This document shows, piece by piece, positions 50,901-63,602 of a stretch of 64,000 nt of DNA (positions are counted from its first letter, which is position 1; each line of letters opens with the position of its first letter). This stretch comes from Pelomyxa schiedti. Taxonomy: Eukaryota > Evosea > Pelobiontida > Pelomyxidae. The notes below the pieces were generated by a model. It did not search any database, had not been told where the DNA came from, and was given only the letters and a program-made list of their open reading frames with translations. The DNA is taken from assembly GCA_020536535.1 (NCBI GenBank), contig JAHLWZ010000197.1, positions 57,761-121,760 of the forward strand. Direction: 5' to 3'. A program made the position numbers and the translations under genes.

Positions 50901-51361
50901 GGAGAGGAAGATAACTCGAGCAGTCTCAGCAACAGACAAATTAAGAACATGGCATTATCAAACAGGTGACTACCAGAGACAGAACCACGCCCAGGCAGCA
51001 TCTTTAGACCCCGTATGGCCTCCGTCAACCCCCCAGCCATCCACGACACGTGTGTCCCAAAATCGGGGTTGTTCTTACTTCCGTTCCATTGGTCAAACTC
51101 ATCCAGCAACTTCATTACCTGCGCCTTGTCCACCAAAGTAAATGGTGCCGTGGATGTCAATGTCGGCGCTACTGCTGGTGTTGGTGTTGCTGTAGCTGCT
51201 TTTGGCGCTGTTGGTTCAGCGGGACTGGCTGGAAGTGAATCTATTCTCTCCCGGGCAACTCCTGGCATACCAGACAAAAGAATGTAGAACTGTGTCGCGG
51301 CGTCTTTCGGCCCCGTCGTCCTCTTGCCACCACCTGTAAGGAAACGAAACAAGCCAGCCAT
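44950..51361 (-). CDS. Mysterin N-module protein kinase, gene B
   Basis: ATG 51361 ('MAGLFRFLTGGGKRTTGPKD') starts the N-module, which runs through many short exons to 47199. After intron 47198-47158 (phase 0) one last exon (47157-44950, 735 residues) carries a Gln/Glu/Lys/Leu coiled coil with 14-16-residue repeats, then a protein kinase domain. Kinase motifs are the Gly loop 'IANGSFGTVCKV', 'EVALKMMF' (catalytic Lys), 'HCDIKPDNILL' (Asp base, Cys in place of the HRD Arg), 'CDLGTAVF' (DLG in place of DFG), 'NRAPEV' and 'NDVWAVGCVLFE'. All catalytic residues are present, so activity is likely. A Thr/Pro/Gln linker and a conserved ~90-residue tail ('QHNGLRFGTDVVPSVTSPTF') follow, ending 'YNLNILS'. 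The N-module is ~4.2 kb of genomic DNA and very close to that of gene A. Confidence 0.85.
44962..45166. repeat. 205-bp tract identical to 57291-57495
   Basis: Base-by-base reading shows no difference between these two tracts, which encode the C-terminal tail of kinases B and D. Differences appear directly outside both ends. The partner copy lies 12.3 kb away on the same strand. Confidence 0.9.
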
Positions 51362-51440
51362 TGTTGTTCAGGTTGGAAAAAAAGTTCGTTCGCCGTCTTC
51401 TGGGAAGAACACTCGAGAATCACAAAAATTTGGGCCTTCT

Positions 51441-54400
51441 TTAGGAGAGAATATTGAGGTTGTAAAGGGGTGACGAGGCAGCATTGAGGAAAGCGAACAA
51501 AGCACGAGCGGCAGCAGGCACATCACGCAACGCCATGTTACAATAAACAAGCTTGATCAGTTCCTTCACAGTGGTGTCAAATGGCTGAAACGTGGGTGAT
51601 GTCATGGACGGCACAACATCAACACCAAAGCGCCGGCCGTTGCGTTGGAAGATGTCAGTCAAGTTCTGCTTGTGCACCTGTAGAAGAGCCAGGTGCATGG
51701 CCGCGACCAGATCCTCAGGAATCGGCTGCGGTTGTGTGGGTGAATTCAGGGGCGCCCCTTGTGGCTGTTGCATCTCTAGTTCCGGAATTTGTTGTTGGTA
51801 GTCGAGGAACGTCATGATGAGCGGGAGCGGGAGGGAAAACAGAGCGCCGCAGGCCAAGAGTGCCTCGTGCGAAGTGGGCCTGCGGCTGGGGTCCCGCTCA
51901 AGCAGCCACCCAACAAGCCCGCCAACGCATGATGGTGTACTTATGGGATCCGGCTGGCCACTGGCGCTTGGATCAGAGTTGCCAGAGAGGGAAGATACCT
52001 CGGGGATGAGGGGAGGGAGTGCGGTGTTGCGTATAAGGCTGATGTTAACTTGGTTCTCAGTGAATAACGGGTTCCAGCCGGCAACGGCCTGAAAGAGAAC
52101 GCAGCCGACGGCCCACACGTCGTTTTTGAGAAGCGGGAACTCCCGAAGTTGCTGGGTGACTTCAGGTGACCTGTTCCCTGGATTTCCACTGAAGGACTCA
52201 CCTGGGGGTAAAACCAGAGGGTTCCCGCCTTCGCAAAATACAGCGGTTCCAAAGTCACAGAGAGCCCAGATGTTTCCTTTGATGTGTGGCCTCTCCATCA
52301 GCAGGATGTTGTCAGACTTGATGTCACAGTGGAACCACCCTCGCGAGTTGAGGTGGTCAACCGCACACAGCACGCAAAACGCGAGCTGAAGCAGGTCCCT
52401 CGCAGTGTCGAGCACAGAATGTTGATGTTGAATACTGCTGAACTTGGAGGAAATTATGGATTCCAGTGTGCACTTTCCCAGCTCCATTGTCATGTACGTG
52501 GTTCGCTGGTACACTGTGATTGCTCTGCCACCCTGACGGCATCCTGATACCCATTTACAGTTTGCATCCATTACTGTATAGTCCCCTCTCAATTTTTCTT
52601 CAATCAAAGACAGTAAAGTGTCACCTTGGAAATGGCTAAATACATTTGTGAAGCACCAGTGTGGGTGCGTAACTAATAATTCATACTCCCTTTGGAACTG
52701 TGTTTTAAGCTGGAGGGTCTTCATTCCAGCACTGTAATTGAACATCATCTTCACTGCAACTTCTGTTGATAATCTATGAGGGCCACCAGTGGTCTGTACC
52801 AGATTCGAGAGTACAACAGGAACTTTGCACACAGTCCCAAATGAGCCGTTGGCAATGAAGGTTGCTCTTGTCAGGTCAAGTTCGTTCAGTTCCACCAATG
52901 CCATAGCACCTTTCTGGAATACACAGATAGCTACTTCCAGGTTATTAGCCATCTCCAGGGTGTATATTTGTTCCAGTGCACTGTTTTCCAATGTGAGAGA
53001 TTTGTTCCTTTCAGTATTGAGTGCTCGCTCCTGTTCAAGTACACGTTGCATCTCCGCTGACGAACTTCTTGGCTGGTATAGTGGGCTTTCTGCTTGAAGG
53101 GCAATATTTTGTGGTTCCAGGGAATTCTGTAGTATTTTGGGTAAAATATCCTCGAACTAGATAGTATGGTGAGAAACAAAAGGTTGGCAAAAGCCTAACT
53201 TGTTTCTTCAGATCTTCGATGTGTTGTGGGATTGTCTCCAGTGAGACCGGCGATTTTGTGAGGGAGTGGTACAAATTTAAAAGGTCATCAGCCGCTTTAA
53301 TGCATAAATTGAATTGCTTGCAACAGTAGACGACAGAGGGAATGAACTCAAGGAATCGAATGAGATCAAGTCCTTCTTGGAGGAAGTGAGCAAAATTCAA
53401 TGATTCTTGCCCCTTTTCTGAGAAGAACTTGTGACTGATGATAGTATGTTAGTGAAGTTTTTTGAGTATGGGTTTTTTAGCTACTGGCAAAAAAAAAAAA
53501 AAAAACAATTGTCACATACATAATTTGCCCTTCCTCCGTGCTGCCGTTTTTTCCCGTCGCGGCTGCTTTTTGTAAGTCTTTTACCTGTGTGGCGTGTGTT
53601 GGTGGCCTGTGTGTCAAGTTTTATCAGAAATTTCAAACCTGGTTTAGCCCTACAGTGCCATGTGCAAGCAGCTGCAACTCACGTGCAACTGAACCAACAA
53701 TTTCCTCCAGATCGCCTGGTGGAACATCCTTCTCTCCCTAAAGTACACTGTATCAGCCCCTACCACACCATAAAAAAAAAAGACTCAAGGCAGTAGAGAC
53801 AGAATTTTAACGGGAAAGAGGTGGGTGTGTACATAGTTCCTCTTTGTTAAGTTCATGAAGTAAACCTTAAAGAAAGCACTTTTCTTCACCAAGAAGTATT
53901 TCAGCTGTTTTTGGGAGTTGCCAAGGGAGATAAGACACAAAAGGGAAAAAATACAGCATTAAATGGCTGTTCACGCAAGGGAATTGACTTCCGCAACTCA
54001 GTACAACGCTGTTCCAGGTCACATAATGTGACAGTTTCACTCTGGTTTTTGTTTTGTTTTGCTTTATTTTTGGATATGATCCAGGAATAGTGCAGTCTGG
54101 TGGATGTGTTGCAGTCATTTGGCAAAAGAGTGGAGTAACAATACATTGATATCAAATTCCACAGGTCTGAGGTGAACTCTACCGTTTTTTCCAAGCCACT
54201 TCCGCACAGTCTGCAGATCATGAATCTGGTTTTTTAATTCCAGGAATTGATCATAGACTTTCCTCATATCCGGCAAGGCCACTTTTGGGAACAATGTTTT
54301 GCACACATCCACAAGTTGTGAATATTGGGTGGTTTCCACTTCTAGTCTTGGTCTGTGCAACAAATTATGTGTGAAGCACTCAGAGGATACATACAGTTGT

Positions 54401-57153
54401 TGTTCACCAGCAAAATCTTTGGCCTCTTGTAGGGTGACTCTCCTGTCACAGATTTTGTCGACTTGTTCTCGGATGGTTTCGTGCAGCTGCTTTGTGTGAG
54501 TATTTCTTCTTTCTATGTGCAGTTTTTCTCACCTGTTGACACCCAGCTTCATAATTTTCAAAAAAAGGGTGGATCAAAGCCAAATCTTTGAATTGAAACA
54601 AGGACAGAACAGACGAAGAGAGTTTAGTGACTTCATCAACTCCCATCATGCACCTTGGGCACACACTTTCCCTCAGAACTGCAATGACAATCGAACTCTC
54701 TCTCTCCTCCTTTGAAAGGTTGGAGAAGTGTGATTCAAGCCAGCCTCCAAGTGTACACAGTTGTGTTGAGATGGGTAGGCCTGGGGGCATTTCAGTGCTG
54801 TTTCTTTGAGTAAGAACCTCTCAATTTTATTGAAGGATTATCAATGACATACCTGACAATAAGAGATGCTGAAAAAGGGAAGAACAGTGAGAATAAGGAG
54901 AATTGATGAGGTCTTACCAATTGCTTTGAGCATGAGAAGGAATAGTTGTGACTGTCTTTGTTCTGGTCTTTCCATTTCACACTCAAACAAAGATCTTACA
55001 ATCTTGGGGAATTGCCTTGACAAAGGTTTCACATCAACCTTTTTTGTTTGGTCAGACTAAAAAAAAAAAGTTCACGCACATCTTTCATGATGTCTTTCAA
55101 GAAGATGAGGTCATGGTCATCCTCAAAGGAAAAGAGATTGGAGTATTCAGGGCAGTAAAGGGCAATCCGGATGAATGGAACAATATTTCTGTGAGACAAA
55201 TAAGAAATGAGAGCCTGTGGATACACACATGAAACTGGAATTGAATGACTTGTAGAGCAAGTCTTGCAATGGGAGGAATTTGGGCCTGGGATCACCAGAC
55301 TGTGAGTTCTGGGAAACAAGGAGTTGAGCATATTTGTCCAACAACCAACCAATTTGAGTTGGTCCCCACACAAGTGCATTTTTCTCCAAGATACTTCGGA
55401 GAATTTCAAGTTCAAGGAACTTGATTGGGATCCTGTAGTTTGTTATGGGGAAATCAAGGAAGTGAATGTGTATACTGCTGGACAACAGAAAATGGAGAAG
55501 GCGGTGATGATTTAAGAAAATGGGTCACTGTTGTGTCAAAGAACTTGAGAGTGTCTCCTGGCAATGTGGATCTTACAGCCTCAAGTCCATACTGGAGTGT
55601 TCTCTGCAAGGATAGAATTAAAAAAACAGGATACCTCAGGTAAGAAAAATCTTATGAACCTCGAAAAAAGGAGCAATCAGGGCCTGTTTTTGTCCTCTAA
55701 AAACTTATGTTTCAAAATGGAGACAAAGAAAAATTGGCACAAACAGATCTTCCAGACCAGCAGACACTGTGATGCACTCCAACCCAGACCACCACAATCC
55801 CAACCTTTGAGCATTGGTCTCTCCTTCTTTGACAGCAGGGATTGTGAGGTTGAGTAAATCGCAATAGCACCTGCAAAGTTCCTGCAATAAATAGGGTTTG
55901 GATTTGAGTATTCTGTGAAGATGACAAACCTGGGTTACTTCAACACTTCCATTTGGAACTGAAAACCCACCAGGACAAACCCAGAAGATATTTTTTATGA
56001 CCAAATCATGTATTGCCTCAGTTTTAATTGACCTTTCAATCAACTTAACAGCACCTTGCAAAACAGTGATTGAAACCATTGGCGGCAATTTTGTGGAAAT
56101 TTGCTTATAGAGAACTGGTGGCCTTCACTCTGTAATTTAATATGTAATATCAAAAGCATAACAGTACCTGTGAAAGAAGTCAAACAGATTTGTGGCTGAA
56201 GTGACTTGGATAAACTGGCCAAGAAAAAACTTGTTCCATAAAGATAGAAACTGTTAACACTTGAGTTGAGATTCTCAAAGGAATGGCCTCACCTGAGACT
56301 CATTTTGGATACCTTTAACGTAATGCAATGCCAAGTGGAAAATTTGAAGTTGGAGTTCATGTTGTGGCTGTGACTGGCATTAAAGGAGGGACTGCCAACA
56401 GGTGAAGAAGGAAGAAAGGTACATTTAAGAAAGTGTTTCTCATAAGGGTCTCATTTGAACACCGTGCAGCCAAAAGATTCATTAACAAGTCAAACAGAGA
56501 AGGATCGTCCTGCTGAAGCCCTTCCAATGACTGACCTATCTATTAAAACCACTGGCAATCTTGAACAAACATACAGAAATGATGAGCTTATCTTTCTCGA
56601 ACACAAAATCTTCCTCGGAAGATGGAGAATGCCAAATTGCATCACTGACAGGGCTCACAACTTCATTGAGAAATGTCAGACCTGCCTCTTTTTGCATCTC
56701 TCTCTCAACATTCAATTTCCTGCCAAACCAGTCAGATGCACGAGAGAAAGATCGGAAAAGAAAAAGAAAAACCAACTCTAGCAGCCACAGCAACATGTAA
56801 ATTACAAATGGAGCACTGTCGAACAAGTGGCTGCCATATTTTGAACCCTGGACAGGGAGGATCGCCAGCCACCGAACGGTGCTCACCAGCCTGCTAATTA
56901 TCCAAGACACAAACTCCTCAGTTTGTGGGGTGGACCTGCTCCCCTTCCAATCGTCGAATTCACTGAGTAGCGTGGCGATCTGCCGAGTGAAGTTCGGGTC
57001 CAACAGCGCGGTTGGTTTTAGGGTGCTGCTCCCGGGCTGCTGTTGCCGCCGTTCGGGTAGGCTCTTGAGCAGGTCGATAACTCTCATGGCTGCGTCTTGG
57101 GGCCCGGTGGAGACTTTTTGACGCTGACCCAAAACGCGAGCAAAGAAAGCCAT
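51441..57153 (-). CDS. Mysterin N-module protein kinase, gene C
   Basis: ATG 57153 ('MAFFARVLGQRQKVSTGPQD') opens the same module order as gene B, ending at 53200. Intron 53199-53157 leads to the last exon (53156-51441, 571 residues). The coiled coil here is short, with only about two repeat units ('VLEQERALNTERNKSLTLEN'). The kinase domain has 'IANGSFGTVCKV', 'EVAVKMMF', 'HCDIKSDNILL', a canonical 'CDFGTAVF', 'NRSPEV' and the tail ending 'YNLNILS'. It is the most diverged of the three kinases: the N-module exons differ at many positions and the HCDIKPDN motif has Ser for Pro. The gap between its stop and the ATG of gene B is only ~80 bp, so its terminator and the promoter of B must overlap. 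Confidence 0.83.
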
Positions 57154-57278
57154 GCAGGCGCCGAAGAGCCTCGATCACAACTTGATTTTTTTTTGGGCGA
57201 CAAGAAACAACTTTCTTGCTTTTTCTTCAAAAAAAGAAAGAAGAACCCCTTCAGTGCCTATTTAGTTGAAACAAGCCT

Positions 57279-60200
57279 CTAGGAGAGGAGATTGAGGTTG
57301 TAACGGGGAGAGGAGGCAGCATCGAGGAATGAGATCAAAGCACGAGCAGCAGCAGGCACGTCACGCAGTGCCATGTTGCAATAAACAAGACTCATCACTT
57401 CATTCACTGTGGCTTGAAGTGGTTCGAATGTGGGTGATGTCACTGAGGGAACAACGTCTGTGCCGAACCGCAGCCCGTTGTGCTGGAAGACATCTGTCAC
57501 AGTCCGCTTTTGCACCTCCAGAAGTGCTTGTCGGATGGCGGTTATCATGTCCTCAGAGATCGATTGCGTGGGTTGAGGGTGTTCACTTGTTGCAGTTGCC
57601 GAGGTTGATTGGTTTGGTGGTTGTGTTGACGTGACCGAAGGGGCCGAATTCTTCTGTGCTCGCTGCTGTTGGATGTGGGTGACGAATGTGGTGATGACCT
57701 GTTTCGGGAGTATCAGAAGTGCACTGCAAGTGAGGAGTGCCTCACGTGAATTGGGGCGTCGGGTGCACTCGCGCTCAAGGAGCCACCCAACAAGCCCGGA
57801 GACCAAAGCGGGTGTGATTGTGGGATCGGTGTGGGTGTCATGTGTGAGGGAGGAGCAGTCTGGGATGACGGGAGGGAGTGTGGTGTCTCGGATAAGGTTG
57901 CTGTTCACCTGGTTCTCAATGGTGAATGGATGCCGGCCAGAAACGACCTCGTAGAGAACACACCCGACAGCCCACACGTCGTTCTTGAGAAGTGGGAATT
58001 CTCGTTCTGCTTGAATCACTTCAGGTGACCGGTTTTGGGCATTCCCAGTGAATGTTTCGCCCTTGGGCAAAACCAGAGGGTTCCCACCTTCGCAGAACAC
58101 GGCAGTTCCGAGGTCACAGAGAGCCCAGATGTTTCCTTTGATGTGTGGCCTCTCCATCAGCAGGATGTTGTCGGGCTTGATGTCACAGTGGAACCACCCT
58201 CGTGTGTTTAGGTGGTCAACTGCACACAGCACGCAAAACGCAAGCTGGAGCACATCCTTTGATTGACAAAGTGGATGATGCTGGTTCTGGGGAGACATGG
58301 ATTGCAGTTGCTGTGATGTTGGGAGAGTGGGCAACACTTCTGCTGTTTGCTGCTCAATGTTGACGATTCTTGAAGAAATTATGGATTCCAATGTGCACTT
58401 TCCCAGTTCCATTGTCATGAACGTGGTTCGCTGATAAACTGCAATGGCTCTCCGACTGTCGCGGCACCCTGATACCAAATTGCGGTTCGAATCCACAATA
58501 GTGTAGTCACCTCTCAAGGACTCCTCAATCAGAGTGAGTAAAGTGTCACCACGGAAATGATTGAAGACATTTGTGAAGCACCAATGTGGGTGTATCACTG
58601 AGACTTCATATTCTCTTTCAAACGCTGTTCTCAATTGGAGGGTCCTTGGACCAGCACTGTAGTTGAACATCATCTTCAACGCCACCTCTGTCGGGGCACT
58701 GTGGGCTCCACTGCTACGCAGCCACTTGGGAAGAACAACAGGAACTTTGCACACGGTTCCAAATGACCCGTTGGCGATAAAGGTCGCTCTTGTGAGGTCA
58801 AGTTCGTTCAGTTCCACAAGTGCCATCACTCCTGTCTGGAACCCACAGAGGACTACTTCCAGGTTATGTGCATCTATAGTGTAGGTATGTTCTAGTGCCC
58901 TCTTTTCTATGATGAGAGATTCGTTCCTTGCAGTGTTAAACTCAGATTCTTGTTGCTGCAGTGCACTGTGTATCTTCTCAAGTGCATTTCTTTGCTGTTG
59001 TAGAGAATTTTCTTTTTCCAATTCAGTTACTTTCTTTTGTTGCTCAAGTGCATTTTGATTCTCGGTTGTAAACATAAGCTCTTGTTTCCTAAGTTCCCCT
59101 TGTAGTTCCGCTTCGAATTCACTTCTTTGTTGAAGCAAAGCCTTTTCTTTTTCAACTTCAAGTGCGATTTTTTGTTTTTCAAGGGCGTGGTGCTTCTCAG
59201 TGTTAAGCAGATCTGATAATTGTGTGAGTGCACACTCCTTTTCACGGTTATGTTTGGCAGCCTGCTCTTCAAGAGCGCGACACAAAGTTTTTTGCTGTAG
59301 AAAGGCATTTGGCTTTTCAGACATTGCAACACGATCTTGCTCCCCCATAAGTGGGAGTAAATGGGATAGAATGTCCTCAAGCTAAAATGGTGAGAAATTT
59401 TTGTTTTATCAGAATGACCTGCCTGTTTCTGCACTTTGGAAAAGTGTAGCGGACACAATTTCAGTGAAACTTGAGAGGTGGTTAGGGAGTGATGCAAATC
59501 TGCTAAGTCCTTGGCCGTTTCACTGCATAAATCGTATTGCTTGCAACAGTATACAGCAGGAGGAATGAAATCCAAGTATTGAAAAAGAGTGAGGCCTTCT
59601 TGGAGGTAATGCTCCAAGTCAAATGACGGATCGTAACCCAACTCGGAAAAGTACTGAGTTCTATAATGTTCATTAGGATAAATGCTTTGTCAATCACACA
59701 CATAATTCGGAATTCGGTAGCAATTCCTCTGTTCTCCGCTGCTTTTTGTATGTCTCTTATCTGGTTTGGCGCGTTAATTGATGATTTTGAGACCACCCAT
59801 TGACGGCTATTTGTCAAATCACAACCTGGTTGAGCCTTAGGTTACCAGTCTGAAGTTGCCTCAAATCAGCTGTAACTGCAGATAGAATTTCTTCAAGGTT
59901 ATCTGGAGGCACTTCCTTATTTCCCTGAAAGATACAAATGGGCAGCCCTTAAAACCAGGAAGGAAATTATACATAGTTCTTTTTTGTGAAGTCTATGAAC
60001 CAAAACTCAAAGAAGGCACTGCCATTCACCAAGAAGTATTTCAACTGTTTTTTGGGGAAATTTGGCGAGCTAAGACAAACAACGTGAAACGAAGGAAAAT
60101 ACAGAATTAAATGGCTGATCACGCAATGGAATTGCCTGGCGAAGCTCAATGCAACACTGTTCAACACCGCATAATGTTTCTCTCTAATTTTTTAAAAATG

Positions 60201-63200
60201 TCGTTGTATATTAGATGAAAGGAAATAGTAATGGGCATGTCTGCTGAGTGGTACATTGACATCAGAGGTGACAGGTCCGATGTGAACTCTTCCTTTTTGC
60301 TCAAGCCAATCCCGCACAACGTGCAGGTGGTGGAGCTGCTCTTTGACCTCCAGGAACTGACAGTAAACCTGTCCCATGTCCGGCAAATTCACATTAGGGA
60401 ACAGTGCCTTGCCTATCTCAACAAGTTGAGCATATTGTGTGCTCTCCCCTGTGGGTTCCTTTTTCGATGACATTCCTGTTTGTGCGATGTGGTGATGTGA
60501 TTGCTGATCACGCACTGGTGGTCCTGCAGATGTTTTGCTTGGTGTGTTGGGGGTGTTGCTTTGTGTAGCTATCGTAGGTCTACACCATTGTGAGAGGAAA
60601 GGAATTTGATGGTACCAAAAAGAGTACACATACAACTGTTGTTCTCCAGCAAAAGCTTTTACCTCCTGCAGGGTCACTAGTTTGTTGAAGATTCTGTCAA
60701 CTTGTTCTTTGATGGTCTCACACAACTTGGTTTTTTTTTTAGAAGGTGGTTGTAAGATTCAGAGGTCTCACCTGTTGGCAGCCTTGTTCATAGTTTCCAA
60801 AAAAAGGGTGTTCTAAGTTCAAGTCCTTGCATTGGAACAAGGACAGAACAGATGGAGTGAGCTTCATGACTTCATCAACTGCCATCATGCACCTTGGGCA
60901 CACACTTTCCATCAGAACTGCAATGACAATTGAACTCTCTCTCTCTTGTTTTGAGAAGCTGGAGAGGTGCAGTTTGAGCCATTCTCCGAGGGTGCAAAGC
61001 TGTGTGGAGATTGGTTTCTCTGGAGGGGTTTTGATGCTGACAAGAAGAGAGGCTGCAGAAAAAGAAGAATGAGGCCAAAAGAACTCTAAAAATGAGATTG
61101 CAATACCAAAAGTCTTGAGCATGAGAAGGAACAGTGGTGACTGTATTTGGTCAAGCTTTTCTGCTTCACACTGCAACAACCACCTCACGGTGCTGGGAAA
61201 TTGCTGTATCAATGGTTTCACATCAACCTTGTTTGTTTATTCTTGAGACAAAAAAAAGGGAAGGAAAGGGGGTTCACAAACATCTTTCATGATGTCTCTC
61301 AATAAGCCTACATCATGGTCATCCTCAAAAGAAAAGAGAGTCGAGTATTCAGGGCAGTAAAGTGAAATCCGAATGAATGGAACGATGTTTCTGTTCGCTT
61401 CGTCATGGTTTGACTGATACGAGAAATAAGAAGAGAGAGTTGAGTACAAACATGAAACAGGACTTGAAAGATTTTCGGAACACATCATTCAATGGGAGGA
61501 ATTTGAGCCTCGGATCGTCAGACTCTGGGTTGAAGTTGTATCGAGAAACCAGTTTTTGTGCATATTTGTCCAACACACAACCAATTTGAAGTGGTTCCCA
61601 CACAACTGCATTGTTCACCAATACACTTCGGAGAAATTCGAGTTCAAGGAACTTGATGGGAATCCTGTCACCAACACTGTCAAAGAAGAGAAAGAAACAA
61701 TGAGATGAGAATACTGTTGGAACACAATGTATGAAGAAGGTGGTGACGATTGAAGGAAATGAGTCACTGATGAACCAAAGAACTTGGAAGTGTTTATTAA
61801 AGTGGATTCGACAGCCTCAAGTCCGTACTGGAGTGTTCTCTGAAGAATCATGATGTGAGATGAGTGAAGGAAAGAAAGCAGAGAGATACAGAGAAATAAG
61901 CAAACCTCCAAGAAAGGAGCAGTGAGAGACTGCCTCTGTCCTCTGCATAAAGAAATGAGGAAGAAAAAGCCAATTCAGGAAGGCACAAACAGATCTTCCA
62001 GGCCAGTAGTAGCCAATGCAATCCACTCCAACCAATACCACCACTGTCCCATCCTCTGTGCATTGCCAGTCTCTCCTTGTCTCAGAGAAGGGCATGTGAG
62101 GTTGAGCAAATCATGGTAACACTTGCTGAGTTCCTGAAAAAATAGCCGCGATTGTATGAGTGAGAAATGAGGAGATAAAAAAGAATTGCGGAGGAAGGAG
62201 ACCAACCCGAATTACATCAGTGTTCCCTTTGGGAATGGAAAAGCCACCAGGACAAATCCAATAACTGTTTTGCACAACAATATCACATGTTGCCTCTGCA
62301 CTTTCCCGGTCAGCACCTCTGAGTTCCCTCTCAAAGAGCTTGACAGCACCTTGCAACACACTCAGTGACACCATTGGTGACATCTTCAATGAGAGTTGCT
62401 TGTAAAGAACTGGTGGTCTGAACAGGTGAGAGAAGGTTCCACAAACAAATTGGAAAAAACACACTTGTTGAAAAAATCAACAATAAGACTGGGAGAACTT
62501 CGTGGGAAGAACTGTTCTTGAACAAAATTGTTCCATGCATAAACATAAAGGAGCTGGTTTTCAAAAATAAACCATAAATAAAGGCAGTGTTTAAAAAAAA
62601 AAAACCTGATGGTCATTTTGAATCCCTTTGATGAAGTTCAGTGTCAAGTGCAAAATTTGAAGTTGAAGTTCATATTTGGGCTATTTGTTCAGCTGGCAAG
62701 TGAGCAGTCAAAAAAAAAAAATTTAGAATGATACAGTCAGATATGTGCTTTGCAGAATAGCCACATTTGAACACCTGCAACCTAAAAGCTGCACAAGCAA
62801 GTCAAACAGAGAAGAATCTTCTTGTTGCAGCCCTCTCAATGCCTGTGGCAAGGTGTTAAAGAAAACCAAGAAAAACAACAGGAAAATAGACAGTTAAGAT
62901 GACGTCATCTTTTTCAGCCACCATTGTTTCGTCAGGTGATGGTGAATGAAAAATGGAATCAAGGACTTCACTTGCAGCTTCAATCAGAAAATTGAGAGCC
63001 TCCTCCCTCTTCTGCAGAGTTTTCTCGAAAGAAAGCTCCCTGTGGAAAGTATAAACACAGAAGGAAGCTGTCTTGTTGTGGGGCATTGTCTTCAAAAACA
63101 AAAATGCAATTACAGCAGCCACGCAACTCGAGGAGCCTCAGGAGCATGTAAATGAAAAACGGAGCGTTGTCAAATAAGTAACTTCCATATCTGGAGCCGT

Positions 63201-63540
63201 GTCCCAACAGAGTAATCAAATACCTCACCGCGGTCAACAACCCCCCGATGATCCACGACACGTGCTCTCCGAATTGTGGGTTGGTCTTGCTCTTGTTCCA
63301 CTCGTCAAACTCGTTGAGCAGCGTGATCACCTGCCGGGTGAAATTCTTGTCCGGAAGTGGTGAGTGCAAGGGCGACGGCAAGTTGGGCTCTTCCGGTGGC
63401 AATGACGCGATGTAGTTGCCTATCCCGTCCTTTATCGCCACCCCAAGTAGCGCATTCAGTTGCGCTGCGGCGTCGTCGGGCCCGGTCGTTGATCCTTTGG
63501 GACGACCCATCAGACGGCCGAGAAACGGGATGTAATCCAT
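57279..63540 (-). CDS. Mysterin N-module protein kinase, gene D
   Basis: ATG 63540 ('MDYIPFLGRLMGRPKGSTTG') resembles the first exon of gene A more than those of B and C ('MDHFPFVGRLMGRNKGSTG'). The N-module ends at 59423. The next intron (59422-59382) appears to use a GC donor (GCAGGT) to keep phase 0. The last exon (59381-57279, 700 residues) has a long coiled coil, then 'IANGSFGTVCKV', 'EVALKMMF', 'HCDIKPDNILL', 'CDLGTAVF', 'NRSPEV' and the conserved tail ending 'YNLNLLS'. The kinase part is nearly identical to gene B over long stretches, while the N-terminal exon matches gene A, so D is a mosaic of the family. About 125 bp separate its stop from the ATG of gene C. Confidence 0.85.
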
Positions 63541-63602
63541 GCTCTGGTTTGGCGAGGTGACTTCGTGTAGCTGTAGTTCTAATCACTGATGTATTTCTGG
63601 GA

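Noticed and set aside
44950-63540. Genes B-D as pseudogene copies of one kinase
   Set aside because: Each keeps an open last exon whose length is a multiple of three, conserved splice phases and all catalytic residues.
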